Shown piece after piece: positions 21,801 through 29,765 of a stretch of 64,000 nt of DNA (position 1 is the first letter of the stretch; every line of letters starts with the position of its first letter). The notes under the pieces are model-generated. The model worked only from the letters and a program-made list of their open reading frames with translations. It searched no databases and had not been told where the DNA came from. The stretch is taken from positions 1 to 64,000 of the forward strand of contig UQPB01000009.1 in the NCBI GenBank assembly GCA_900542835.1. The letters are read 5' to 3'. The translations under genes and the position numbers were made by a program. This stretch comes from an uncultured Pelosinus sp. Its GTDB lineage: Bacteria > Bacillota > Negativicutes > Sporomusales > Acetonemataceae.

Positions 21801-22559
21801 TTCGGTAAAAACAAGCCCGGTACCGCCAAAATCGACGCGGTCTGCATATACGCCGCCGCCGTCGTTGTCAGCAAAGTTGTTATGAAAAGTAATAGTATTG
21901 CCGCTGAAACTGACGCTGCCCGTATTGGCATGGATAGCACCGCCGGTTGCGTCAGCACCCTGCCCCCAGTCCTCATTTTGCAGTGCACGGTTCCCACTAA
22001 ACGTGATATTGTCTCCGACAAACTTGATATTGTCGAATAAGCTGTAAATGACACCGCCGCCGTTAAGGCCTTCGGCAATATTATCACGAAAAGACAATGC
22101 GCCGCCTGCTTTTACCTCAACACTAAGGTCAGCCTCTGCCTCGATTACCGTACCGCCCCAGTAAGCCCCACTATTCGCACTGTTCCGGTTACCGCTGATT
22201 TCTACTGACACACCTTCGTGAACTCTTACTTCACTTTCCCCAGAAAGAAGGGCATAGAAAGACACCGGCTGGTTCCCCTTTGCGTCTAACAGCCATTTCT
22301 TGCCTGGTGATCCATCAAACAGCAGGATTCCTGGCTGGCTTTCAGAACCCCCAATTTTGATATCAAGTCCTGTAGCAGCTTCCATGCCGGGTATCCCCGA
22401 TAATGCTTTCGTTTCATGGTTAATGCTAACCGCAAGAGTTTCGGCTTCGCCTGTGACCGGAAACATACTTGCAGACGCAATAAACAAAGACAGTGCCAAC
22501 GACGTCCTCAACCTCTGGCTTTTCCTCGCCGGCAACCCTTTTCTGCTTTTAACAGACAT
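18828..22559 (-). CDS. Autotransporter (type V) with Pmp-like repeats
   Basis: The protein has 1243 residues. I chose ATG at 22559 because GAGGGG lies just upstream; an in-frame ATG nine codons earlier lacks a good site. An N-terminal signal peptide (basic start, hydrophobic LALSLFIASA, GEAE) precedes a passenger rich in FTGN/FTEN and GGAI/GGAL motifs every 20-30 residues, as in chlamydial polymorphic membrane proteins. A PATR-type strand repeat (GSGVLVLTG..EYSGDT) follows. The last ~270 residues look like an autotransporter barrel and end in aromatic YNF. It should sit in the outer membrane and display the passenger outside. It shares an upstream element with the giant adhesin, suggesting a common surface regulon. 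Confidence 0.9.
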   Translation of the reverse strand: MSVKSRKGLPARKSQRLRTSLALSLFIASASMFPVTGEAETLAVSINHETKALSGIPGMEAATGLDIKIGGSESQPGILLFDGSPGKKWLLDAKGNQPVSFYALLSGESEVRVHEGVSVEISGNRNSANSGAYWGGTVIEAEADLSVEVKAGGALSFRDNIAEGLNGGGVIYSLFDNIKFVGDNITFSGNRALQNEDWGQGADATGGAIHANTGSVSFSGNTITFHNNFADNDGGGVYADRVDFGGTGLVFTENTAKAGSGGALSAYDRIAFTGEQAVILFSKNKAGGLGGALTAEDVAFDNFRTLVFADNEAGNGGAVATGTSIVFNGGEQAQLLFAGNQSTYYGGALFSAGTVTFETIDDLQFTGNQAGQNGGAINASTLIFRDTAAVFTANQSDFNGGAINAQTLRFAAGADVAFNGNETQTGGGAIVANEIIIEDGAKLAFTGNRVMDGLVYGGGAVHTKTIDARGFTELSFTDNVSTGAGGALFLMGTDDSPSVSRLLADNGDVVFRGNRAGMEKTGNKLSGGHANAVYIAKGEDDTRLLLAAAAGRQILFYDPLSGNSINGAATIDINTDGTVATAGTVTFSGELYEHGSVDTWSDVTAVTTVHGGTLELKDNAVYGVTEPGTSFHLKDGAALRSSGIQEPAENGIVAEKIVLADNSGMEGNGDSSLNLVTASGFVDLEGSIGITVAAENKLVLHAQLTDAAGKTGSVVKTGSGVLVLTGQHEYSGDTELLEGTLLIGTQPGSDAYVKGNVNVTGGAVLGGNGTVKGDVTIGTGGVLSTGASIGTLTVGNIFFDSGATFLVEANGAGDADLLKAIGTADLNGNVEFCVAGSAGQVWEVGRRYTILTADGGINGSFNGVTGDSFLFLTPDVSVDAKQVQLSMVRNQRQFSEFAVTENQRRTAAGLDSLQSGALLNVVANYTQGDQAFLPGVYDSLSGEIHAGVKSAAVTQSRAVRDAVNERLLQTGENSEEVWAKTWRQKSVLDGDGNAAGLKNNTTGMMIGFERPAKGEGRWGVAGALEWGSVLLQGRSGSGNVDAKQLILYRSMKAGDFNLRGAVGYGWLQFDTRRSIAAIGLLGDNKANYHGRLVHSFVEMSRSYDKTLLVWMPYLRLDYLHLNNAAAREDGTASALLIENDSLHSGYSTLGVRGEWQARKNFTVYGSMGWQHAFGSVKPEATLRFNGSQSFVITGARFARDRLLLQAGIAAALNTNTRLHLEYTGAFGDSSKENGVQLQATYNF

Positions 22560-22709
22560 AAAAACTTCCCCTCTCTCCTCACGCACAGCAACCTTTTTTC
22601 ATTTAAATAACTGAGTTTTATTGGCCCACAAAAACACATTTCATTTTTATTATCTGTAGCCCTTACGTTCTCTGGCTCCTTGGCGGCTAAAAATAGCCTC
22701 CAATTACTG

Positions 22710-22801
22710 TATCTACTTATATGGTAATTAAAATCAGGCAAATACTCTATAAAGATGACAAAGCTGGTAAGAAAATCGACATAATTGACAAACTTAATAA
22801 A
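22710..22801 (-). promoter_or_regulatory. Conserved upstream element B, before the autotransporter
   Basis: This is the second copy of the element at 18635-18726, about 150-240 nt before the autotransporter start. The two copies align gaplessly over at least 83 bp. Differences cluster in one seven-base patch (AAAGATG here, GGCAGTA there) while the flanks stay nearly identical. That pattern fits a kept promoter or regulator site, or a recent duplication of the upstream region. Confidence 0.65.
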
Positions 22802-23329
22802 CGAGCAAAAATATATTCCAGTAGTAAAAACTAAACATACTCAACATTTTTTTCATACGGCATAAGCAATATTGTAGATATATCATAAGGCATCCCGTAA
22901 TTATGTTAATTCCTTCCGGTTCATTTTTTCAGCCCCTCAAAACGAAGTGCGTTGGCAAGAGCACTCTCAGGTGCTCCACCAACGCACTACTTTCCATAAT
23001 ATATACTTTAAGCTTTAGAACTTACCGCTCCAATTGCTGTCTTCTGCCTTTATCTCCGTGCTTTTAATTCTTGCATTTTCTTATTAGCAAAGAAACGTTT
23101 TCCACGTGTCATTTGGCGGAAATGTGATAAAATCTTGCATAACTATTGCTCAGCATACGCTCTAGGGGACAAAAAGTAGGTAATCCAAAACTACAGTTAC
23201 GCGCCATGCCGCTTCATTGCCGAAAACTGCCCGTTTTATAAAGAATAACTGGTCACACACTGCCTCAAATCAATTAGCGCATACCCACCACAACGTGTTT
23301 CCACACTTTTCCATAATATAGATACCCAC
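22802..23329. other. Intergenic region without a supported gene
   Basis: I see no convincing reading frame on either strand over these ~530 bases. The stretch is AT-rich and contains one strong hairpin (22946-22988) and many scattered stops. A few short peptides on the minus strand around 23100-23200 have no ribosome-binding site and are interrupted. It separates the surface-protein pair from the accessory region. Confidence 0.6.
22946..22988. terminator. Long inverted repeat, possible bidirectional terminator
   Basis: The outer arms AGTGCGTTGG (22946-22955) and CCAACGCACT (22979-22988) pair perfectly. The inner arms GAGCAC and GTGCTC pair around a six-base loop TCTCAG. Together they form a 16-bp stem with a small internal loop. 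T runs next to the stem are short on both strands, so a terminator role is plausible but not proved. It could also be a small dispersed hairpin repeat. Confidence 0.45.
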
Positions 23330-23839
23330 TCAATTCTCGGTGTCCGATAGCAATAAATCTCTAAGCCACTTCGGCAAATGATTTACCTTTTTAAACTGTA
23401 AAATCTTCTGGGCAACCTCCGCCGCATCTTCTTCCCGCCAGAAACGATCCCTGCGATAACATTCTGGGCTACAGAACTTACGCCAGACAACCCCTAACGA
23501 TTGGAATTCTTTCCCGCAATATTCACAGTTGTGGGCGTATGGTTTTCGATGATCCTTTTCCCATTCTCTTTTACAACTTAATGAACAGTATTTTCGCTTC
23601 CGTCCGATACTATTTTGCTCAAGCTGAATGCCACAGTTAAGGCAAACAACAAAAAGCATTTCCTCTGTCATCACTTTGCGGTATTCCGTCACTAACTCTG
23701 ATGCATATCCATTTAAGCCTTCTCTAATACAATAATTCCTAACCGAATCTCTCGATAGCCCTGTAGCCTTTGCTATTTTTCCATACCCAACACCTTGGTA
23801 CCGCAGCATTTTAATCTTTTGCCTTTGTCCATTTGTCAT
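23330..23839 (-). CDS. HTH plus zinc-ribbon phage-type protein (paralogue of the gene at 58760-59242)
   Basis: The 169-residue protein starts at ATG 23839 behind GGAGGAGATAAGC. Residues 1-45 look like a resolvase-type helix-turn-helix (GYGKIAKATGLSRDSVRNYC). Two or three Cys pairs follow: CLNCG, YCSLSC, CEYCG and FCSPEC, typical of small zinc ribbons. It closely resembles the protein encoded at 58760-59242 in the prophage, including GRKRK.CS..C.REW and C.R.DRFWREE. DNA binding is likely; the exact role is unknown. Outside the main prophage it is probably left from another phage insertion. Confidence 0.75.
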   Translation of the reverse strand: MTNGQRQKIKMLRYQGVGYGKIAKATGLSRDSVRNYCIREGLNGYASELVTEYRKVMTEEMLFVVCLNCGIQLEQNSIGRKRKYCSLSCKREWEKDHRKPYAHNCEYCGKEFQSLGVVWRKFCSPECYRRDRFWREEDAAEVAQKILQFKKVNHLPKWLRDLLLSDTEN

Positions 23840-23983
23840 GCTTATCTCCTCCTGACAAGCATTCATCACTCAAAAAACGATGCTTGTCAAGGATATTGAT
23901 AATCAAGCAGATCTAACTTAGCACTTTTACCATTGGATAACTCATTTCAATAATTTTTGCCCTTTCTCCGCAGTGGGTATCCT

Positions 23984-24564
23984 CTATAACAAAACCCCTC
24001 CGTGCAAATATCTCCATATTACTTTGTTAGAAGCCAGCAAACCGATCTTTGAATAGTTTGCTGGCTTAGCACATTTCTCAATATTTGTTAGTATTCTATC
24101 GAATATCCCATTACCTAACCCCCTAAACCCATCACTTGTTTGCTCCAGACGATTAGGATTTCTAGGATTTTGGAGAAAAATATCCGATATGAACAAACTG
24201 TATTTGCAAGATGTAAGTTAAAGCATTCAGTTTCTTTTAGTGTTCCATGGAAACAAATCTGTTCTTTAGGCGGTAAAAAAATTTCTTTTTTCAAATGTTT
24301 AGAAGCCCATTTTAAAAATTCAGTAACCTTAGAATAAAAATTTGGCCTCTCTATAAAAACCGAGTTCCTCTGGAATAGCCGGAATAATATCCGGAAAATA
24401 TGTAAACAAAGAACGCTCAATGTCCATATTATACGCGCTAGGGTCTATGTTTCGAATTTCGTTAGTAATATACAAGAGCATGATAGCTTTGCCCCGATAA
24501 CATCCTCTATTTGGGTTAGTGGAAGAAATACGGAATCTTCCTTTTTGTCTAAAAATTTATCCAT
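23984..24564 (-). pseudogene. Degraded gene, function unknown
   Basis: Three minus-strand frames each show protein-like sequence in succession. One starts at ATG 24564 (MDKFLDKKEDSVFLPLTQIE). The next frame continues with KAIMLLYITNEIRNIDPSAY and FTYFPDIIPAIPEELGFYRE. A third gives ATEFLKW-like and HGTLKETECFNLHL stretches, and the tail NPRNPNRLEQTSDGFRGLG again changes frame. This fits a gene of about 190 residues broken by about three small indels. I do not recognise the family. The alternative is several unrelated short open frames. Confidence 0.4.
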
Positions 24565-24642
24565 TCTTCTGCATTTCCTTATATAAATTTCGCAGAATCG
24601 GAAAACCGACGCAAATTACTTTAGGGTACTAGCTCGCCACCA

Positions 24643-25659
24643 TTAATCAGTTATTGCATGAAATCTATTTGAATTGGTGCAATCCTTACAAATTATACAG
24701 ACATCCTGACCATCATCTACCATGAAGTGACCGTGATAACCTTGTCCTCCTGGAATAGGTGCTCCACATTCATCACAGTAATCCGTCCCTGTATCCTCTA
24801 AACAAGTTAGGCATAACCACTTATCTTCATGCTCAATGTAAAGGTTTTCTCCTCCACATGCTGGACAAGAACCAAAAACAAAATCGTGTTTTCCTTTTCT
24901 ATACCTGACTTGCTTCTGAAGTTCATCAGAAATATAACAGTTCTCATCATTTTTAAAGCAGTCATCTAAACTATTATATTGGGAATAACAAAAATGACAT
25001 TTCATCTCATCTCGACCTTCGTTCTCATATGCAAGGGTTGTCTCCCCACACTTCGGACATGGGATCTTAAATTCAGCCTCTTTACTTAGATTAAATAATA
25101 CTCGCTTTAAGCCTAAATGCTCAATATTCTTGACTGAATTAGTTTTAAGGGTATTGTACAAATCATTAATTTGCTCTAGGTCATCAATTATTATAGTGTC
25201 ATCAATATAGTCCTGCATGTCTAGTTTTAATATATTATCTAAAATATATTTAATCGAAGAGTAGGTCTCTGCAAATAATTTTACTGCAAGTTCTTCCGTT
25301 AATTCTACCTCATAGTGTTGAATTTCATTTCGCTTTTTGATTATATTTAGAAATGCTTTCTCATATATATTCGGGAAAGTAATTTTACATATAGACTTTA
25401 TGCGAGCAATAGCCGTGCTAATAGTAACAGTGTGACAATCACTGACTGCTTTCGTGCCAATCTTGTCTATATCCTCAACAACCAGAGTCCAATGCTCGTT
25501 CTCTAAAATTTGCTTTAAAAACAATTCTAAAGAATGACATAAATTAAGTATTGCAAACTTATATTTGCGTATATTCCCGTTGTTCCGTGCCTCAATGAAG
25601 CTTTCAATTGCTTCTTCCAATGAGTCAAATCCATTTTGAGTCAGATCTAGTTTGAGCAT
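24643..25659 (-). CDS. HEPN-like domain protein with zinc ribbons
   Basis: The 338-residue protein starts at ATG 25659 behind GGAGGAGAG; a weak promoter (TTAGGC, 17 nt, TATTAT) may lie upstream. The N-terminal ~150 residues are helical and carry RNEIQHYE, an R-x4-H motif as in HEPN ribonucleases, preceded by a LCHSLELFLKQIL helix. The C-terminal half contains several Cys clusters (CPKCG, CHFC, CPACG, CLTC, CDECG, CIICKDC), suggesting three or four zinc ribbons. HEPN proteins with nucleic-acid-binding modules often act as RNases in defence or toxin systems. That function is inference here. It stands alone among decayed genes but is itself intact. Confidence 0.7.
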   Translation of the reverse strand: MLKLDLTQNGFDSLEEAIESFIEARNNGNIRKYKFAILNLCHSLELFLKQILENEHWTLVVEDIDKIGTKAVSDCHTVTISTAIARIKSICKITFPNIYEKAFLNIIKKRNEIQHYEVELTEELAVKLFAETYSSIKYILDNILKLDMQDYIDDTIIIDDLEQINDLYNTLKTNSVKNIEHLGLKRVLFNLSKEAEFKIPCPKCGETTLAYENEGRDEMKCHFCYSQYNSLDDCFKNDENCYISDELQKQVRYRKGKHDFVFGSCPACGGENLYIEHEDKWLCLTCLEDTGTDYCDECGAPIPGGQGYHGHFMVDDGQDVCIICKDCTNSNRFHAITD

Positions 25660-25840
25660 ACTCTCTCCTCCAAGTTTTTTAGGCCATTAACTGTCCTGTC
25701 CTATAATAGCGCATATGTTAATAGAGCCTAATCCTAGTTAGAATTCAGTTATCCTGTAGTGTTAAGGAGGTTTGGTGGGTTCCATCCTTCTTCTTAAAAA
25801 ATCACCCGTCTCCCGATACTGCTCCAGCAAATCAAAGCTT

Positions 25841-26239
25841 TCATTTGATAAACCGATTAGCGACGTCCACCTCGGCATCAAACGTGTCCGCTATGATTTC
25901 TATACCCTGTAATCCATTGACATTATTGAAATCAACGTTGCATTCAATTGCCTCTCTCTTCGCCACCTGAATATTGGTATCGAAGAAGGCTATTATTTTT
26001 CCCTCATCCTGAGAAAAGCTTTCATTTTCTTGTACAACATAAGGCTGCTTCATTTTTGGCAGTCGGATTGTCTCCCCGTGGACAGTATTACATACTTCCA
26101 CGCCAATCCAACGATTATGGGCATCCAAAAGTAAGTTTCCTTCTACATCAGTTAATGTACTAACAATAATGCCATCAAAATCTCTAAAATAAATATAAAT
26201 CAGCGCCCCGCTTTTCTGCTTCTCAAATGTAATTCTCAT
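25841..26239 (-). CDS. Hypothetical protein, 132 residues
   Basis: The start ATG at 26239 has AAGGTGG upstream. The protein is acidic and beta-rich (KSGALIYIYFRD near residue 9, NRWIGVEV near 43) and ends DAEVDVANRFIK. The opening recalls short DUF2283-type proteins but is not close enough to assign. No membrane segment, signal peptide or metal site is visible. It lies between an intact HEPN gene and two broken genes in the AT-rich accessory stretch. Confidence 0.55.
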   Translation of the reverse strand: MRITFEKQKSGALIYIYFRDFDGIIVSTLTDVEGNLLLDAHNRWIGVEVCNTVHGETIRLPKMKQPYVVQENESFSQDEGKIIAFFDTNIQVAKREAIECNVDFNNVNGLQGIEIIADTFDAEVDVANRFIK

Positions 26240-26269
26240 GCATGTCCACCTTTTTCATAGCTTTATTGC

Positions 26270-26680
26270 TCAACAGTCGCTAATCTCTAATCTTCTTGCC
26301 CCGGTAATCATCTTGCGACGCATCTTACCAGGGCACCGTTTATTGCCAACATAAAGTGCAACCTGTTCTTTGTCTTGATACGCAATATCCCGGCTATTAC
26401 TCCATTCCCGGTAACAGCGAACACGGTAGCCCTTACCAGTCGCCTTTATCAGCAGGCAAATAAGCCGTTTGTGTTTCTTAAATCCCTAACGAGTAAAGAA
26501 GAATTCATATTCCCGGTACAATGATATATGAGGTCCAAACAATTCTGTCTGACATTCGTCAAATTCCAATTCTTCTTCTTGGGAAAAAGCTGTAAGATCA
26601 TGGTACCCACAATAAAAACCGCATGGACCGTCGTCGTTATAGCGTTCAAAGTGAATGAGGCGTTGCCTTCCATTCTTCAT
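26270..26680 (-). pseudogene. Small gene with in-frame amber codon
   Basis: One minus-strand frame of 136 codons runs from ATG 26680 to TGA 26270, interrupted only by TAG at 26486-26488 (codon 65). Both halves read like protein: GFYCGYHDLTAFSQEEELEF before the stop and GYRVRCYREWSNSRDIAYQD after it. The second half has no start codon with a ribosome-binding site next to it, so one gene with a nonsense mutation is more likely than two genes. Function is unknown. The neighbouring locus also carries amber mutations. Confidence 0.5.
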
Positions 26681-26711
26681 CGATCTCCCCCGTTACTACT
26701 TTTCCGTCTAA

Positions 26712-28357
26712 TTACCAATACTGCCCTGACTTCTTAAGCGCCTTCTCACTAGAACTTTTTTCGTGTTCGCGTTCTCCAAACAATTCGTCATCGCTGGCCA
26801 CCGTTGGATCAAACCAATCGGCTTTTTTCGTCGCCCAGTCAACCCATGCGGCCGTTTCCTCATCCAATTCATCTTGGCCACAGGAAGTTGCGACAGCCTT
26901 GACATAAGCGCGGATTCTACATGCGGTCTCATAGTCGAGTGCGGCATTTTCCAGTGCAATTGTTCGCTCAACTTCCTTATTATATTTTTTTCGGCGTTCT
27001 TCCTTCCGGCGTTCAGCTTCTGCCTTTTTACGGGCTTCCTCTTCTCTCGCTTCCCGTTCAAGGCGAACCGCTTCAGATTCCTCATAAAACTCTATTAACA
27101 TTTCGCCAAGCCGAGATTCAACATTAATTTTATCCGTATCTCTGAAATATCTGCTCTCCCGAATGTTTATTCTAAGCCTTCCGTTGAACACATAGTCATA
27201 CTTGCGGATCTGCGGCTCTGATGCCCATGAGCTGCGACGTTTCTCATCTCTATACTTAATAAGGGCTTGCGCTTCCTGTTTTGTAATTACATGCTCGACC
27301 TTATCCTGGCCCTCAGCAATTTCAATACGTACATGTTCATTCCTGACACGAAGCGAAAGGTCATCATTGACCGATCCGCCAAGCTTTTCAACCTGGCGAA
27401 ATAAAGCGTCAAGTATCCGGTACACGCGCGGAAGCGACTCATTGGAAATCACTCCGGCCAAAAAGGGAGGACTGTAATTATAATCCCTTTTCCTTTGCGC
27501 ACCTTCAGATTTCCTATCTTTTTGGTTCCACTCTCTGACTACAACCCTGTAGGCAGCTATTTTTTTATGTAATTGAGCATTTTCAGCAGGCATCTCGATT
27601 TCCTTGACAGCGCTTAATAATACCCTTTCCCTTTCGGTGTCCGATAGAAATTCGAGTGGTTGTTTAGCAGGATCCGTACTCTTTTCCTTGACTCCCTCAA
27701 AAGTTTTTCCCCAGTAATCTGCGTAGGTCCATTAGTTTTGGGCAGGGGAGTTTTTGCCACTTTCGCTCCGGCGCTAACTTTTGCCCAATATCCTAGCGGA
27801 GGGGTGGGAACATTTAGCTTTTTGCAAATTTTATGAATCGCAACGTCTGATACTCCATATTGCGCAGCAACTTTAACAACCGGGTTTGCCCAAACCTCTT
27901 TGTACAATTTTTCTCGGCTATAGGTATTGTGCTTGCCGCCCCAATAAGGAACATATTCGTCTCCAGCATCGTCATCGTCAAGATTCTCCCCAGTTTCATC
28001 GCCAAAGTTGTTGCCACCCTCATCTTCCGGCGTTTTTTCCGGCACGGTCTCATTCTCCAAAGCTTTTTCAACACTTTTTTCTGCAACGGCCTTGCGTATG
28101 CGTTTCGGTTTGTCGTTGCCAGGAAGCGTTATTTCAGCACTAGAGGACTCCGGTAGCGGCAACTGCGCAACTGGCTTTCCATACTGTAATTTCACCCAGT
28201 ATCCCGAGGGGGGAACCGATACATCTGCTTCTTTACACAATTTCAATAGATCATTATAGTTTGCGTTATACTTTTTCGCGACACCAGCAACCGATATTTT
28301 CTAAATTTCATTCTAAAGCTGCTTCCTGGTTATTTTAGAAGATTGTTCCTCAGTCAA
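26712..28357 (-). pseudogene. Large HTH-repeat protein gene, broken by two ambers and a frameshift
   Basis: Translation from TTG 28357 (GGGGGAAGGATA upstream) gives TEEQSSKITRKQL, then TAG at 28313-28315, NEI, TAG at 28301-28303, and KISVAGVAKKYNANYND. Aligned to the second copy of the same domain (REKLYKEVWANPVVKVAAQYG), the two ambers replace Tyr and Trp. Each domain ends in PPxGYWxK, typical of a widespread but uncharacterised HTH-type repeat protein. A frame change near 27700 separates this part from the remainder (KSTDPAKQPLEFLSDTERER), which runs to 26712 and includes a long Arg/Glu coiled coil. Expected intact length is about 545 residues. Function is unknown. Confidence 0.7.
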
Positions 28358-28467
28358 TATCCTTCCCCCTTTTGTCCAGTATGGAGTGTAGGTACTGCTG
28401 CAAATCACCATGAACGTAGTCATTATCCCATGAAAACGAAAACGCGTATTCAAAAGTCGTATATCGC

Positions 28468-28611
28468 CTACTCCGCGCTTTCGCTTAATATAAAAAGCAG
28501 GTCTTTTTTCATCTCCTCAAACTTAGAAATAATCGTTTCCAGGTTTTTCTCAATGTTTTGCACCTGAATGTTCGTTATCTTAATACGTTCTGGGAAACTT
28601 TTCTTTGCCAA
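28468..28611 (-). CDS. Possible small protein overlapping the end of the upstream gene
   Basis: A 47-codon frame starts at TTG 28611 inside the last codons of the 28580-29590 gene and ends at TAG 28468. It encodes a helical, charged peptide (QVQNIEKNLETIISKFEEMK) that looks like a real coiled coil. No clear ribosome-binding site is visible, so it may be translated by coupling. It could instead be a frameshifted C-terminal extension of the upstream gene. Confidence 0.35.
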   Translation of the reverse strand: MAKKSFPERIKITNIQVQNIEKNLETIISKFEEMKKDLLFILSESAE

Positions 28612-29590
28612 GTTGCCACAGATACTTATCAATTTCTTTTAAATTGTATGGTTCAAGTCTGTAATGGCTCGTAAACTGAATCAAGATATTTTTGAATTTC
28701 TCATAATCCTTTAGATCATCACTACTGAAACGGAGAAAACGATCTGTATCTCTAAAATAACGAAGCAGTCGATCTACATAACTATCATAAATAGGAAATT
28801 CTAGCGGCATGTGATGGCTGCAGTATTTTGTTGCAAAAGAGTAGAAGTTTCTCACCGTTCCATTGTCCATTGTCACTTTTGCAATATCATTGACTAGCGT
28901 AACATCGCCTGCGACGAGTCTAGCATCAATGTTTAAGCTGATGATGTGCTTTGCTACCTGAAAAGGGGAGAATATGTTTGTACTGTAAAAGTCGTTTAAA
29001 GACGATACTTTTATCAGGACGTCATCGATATCCGTATTGTTAGGGTAAGTTTGAAAAAAGAGCTTATTTAATGCACTCTCTTGCAAAGAATAGTTTTCCA
29101 GACCATCCCATCGCAACAAGTATTTTTTAACCTCCCCACAACACGGCCGGGGAACAGACGCAACAGACGAACGAACGATTTCACTCTGTCTTGGCTGTCT
29201 TAGTCTAGAGTTGACTGCTACTTTATTACAAAGTTCGTCTTCGGAAAGTTTTATAAATTTATCAACTCCGCCAAATTTATCATCAATAAAGCCTTTCAAT
29301 ATTTTTATCGAATTCATATATACTCCAGCGTCATTCGCTGGTGATTTTTTCTGACGTTCGTTCCTAAAGAATGATTCAAGGCGTTCTCGGCAACGTTTAA
29401 TTGCTTCTTCACCACTCAATATATTCCAAAAGTCTACGCCAATATCATGTCGAAGTGGATAAAACGCATCACTAAAAATAGTGCTTTTATCCTTTCGATG
29501 AGCATATTCTGAATTTAAATATTGTTTAAATCCCGCTCTTAGGATACGAACCTTTTCTTCCGAAATATCAACAGGGTGTTTTTCCACCAT
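28580..29590 (-). CDS. Hypothetical protein, 336 residues
   Basis: ATG 29590 follows GAGGTGAAGT. The protein is soluble, with a basic N-terminal half and a conserved-looking C-terminal half (NFYSFATKYCSHH, PLEFPIYDSYVDRLLRYF, ATG-independent LWQLGKEKFP end). The Tyr/Asp-rich core and the CSHH element suggest an enzyme-like fold. No motif lets me name a reaction. It is the last gene before the recombinase-end terminator of the prophage, so it may be host DNA or the outermost phage cargo gene. Confidence 0.6.
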   Translation of the reverse strand: MVEKHPVDISEEKVRILRAGFKQYLNSEYAHRKDKSTIFSDAFYPLRHDIGVDFWNILSGEEAIKRCRERLESFFRNERQKKSPANDAGVYMNSIKILKGFIDDKFGGVDKFIKLSEDELCNKVAVNSRLRQPRQSEIVRSSVASVPRPCCGEVKKYLLRWDGLENYSLQESALNKLFFQTYPNNTDIDDVLIKVSSLNDFYSTNIFSPFQVAKHIISLNIDARLVAGDVTLVNDIAKVTMDNGTVRNFYSFATKYCSHHMPLEFPIYDSYVDRLLRYFRDTDRFLRFSSDDLKDYEKFKNILIQFTSHYRLEPYNLKEIDKYLWQLGKEKFPRTY

Positions 29591-29717
29591 ACTTCACCTC
29601 ATGGTTTTATCATATCTCTATTTGACGGCAATAAATCGCCAAATTCCCTAATCCATTTGTTCTTTCATATTAATTATCACAACAAAATAATTATAACATA
29701 GCTAAGTAATATCAAAC

Positions 29718-29755
29718 AGGCCGGTCAAGGCGATAACTCTCACCCCAACCGGCCT
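29718..29755. terminator. Hairpin terminator at the recombinase end of the prophage
   Basis: The arms AGGCCGGT (29718-29725) and ACCGGCCT (29748-29755) pair perfectly around a 22-base loop. On the plus strand the stem is followed by ATTTTTGCTT. On the minus strand it lies just after the recombinase stop and is followed by GTTTGATATT. It probably ends the recombinase transcript and blocks read-in from the other side. The prophage boundary is likely within a few hundred bases. Confidence 0.7.
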
Positions 29756-29765
29756 ATTTTTGCTT

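Noticed and set aside
27650..27720. Frame change considered as programmed -1 frameshifting
   Set aside because: No heptamer of the X XXY YYZ type is in phase, and the same gene has two upstream amber codons, so decay is the better explanation.
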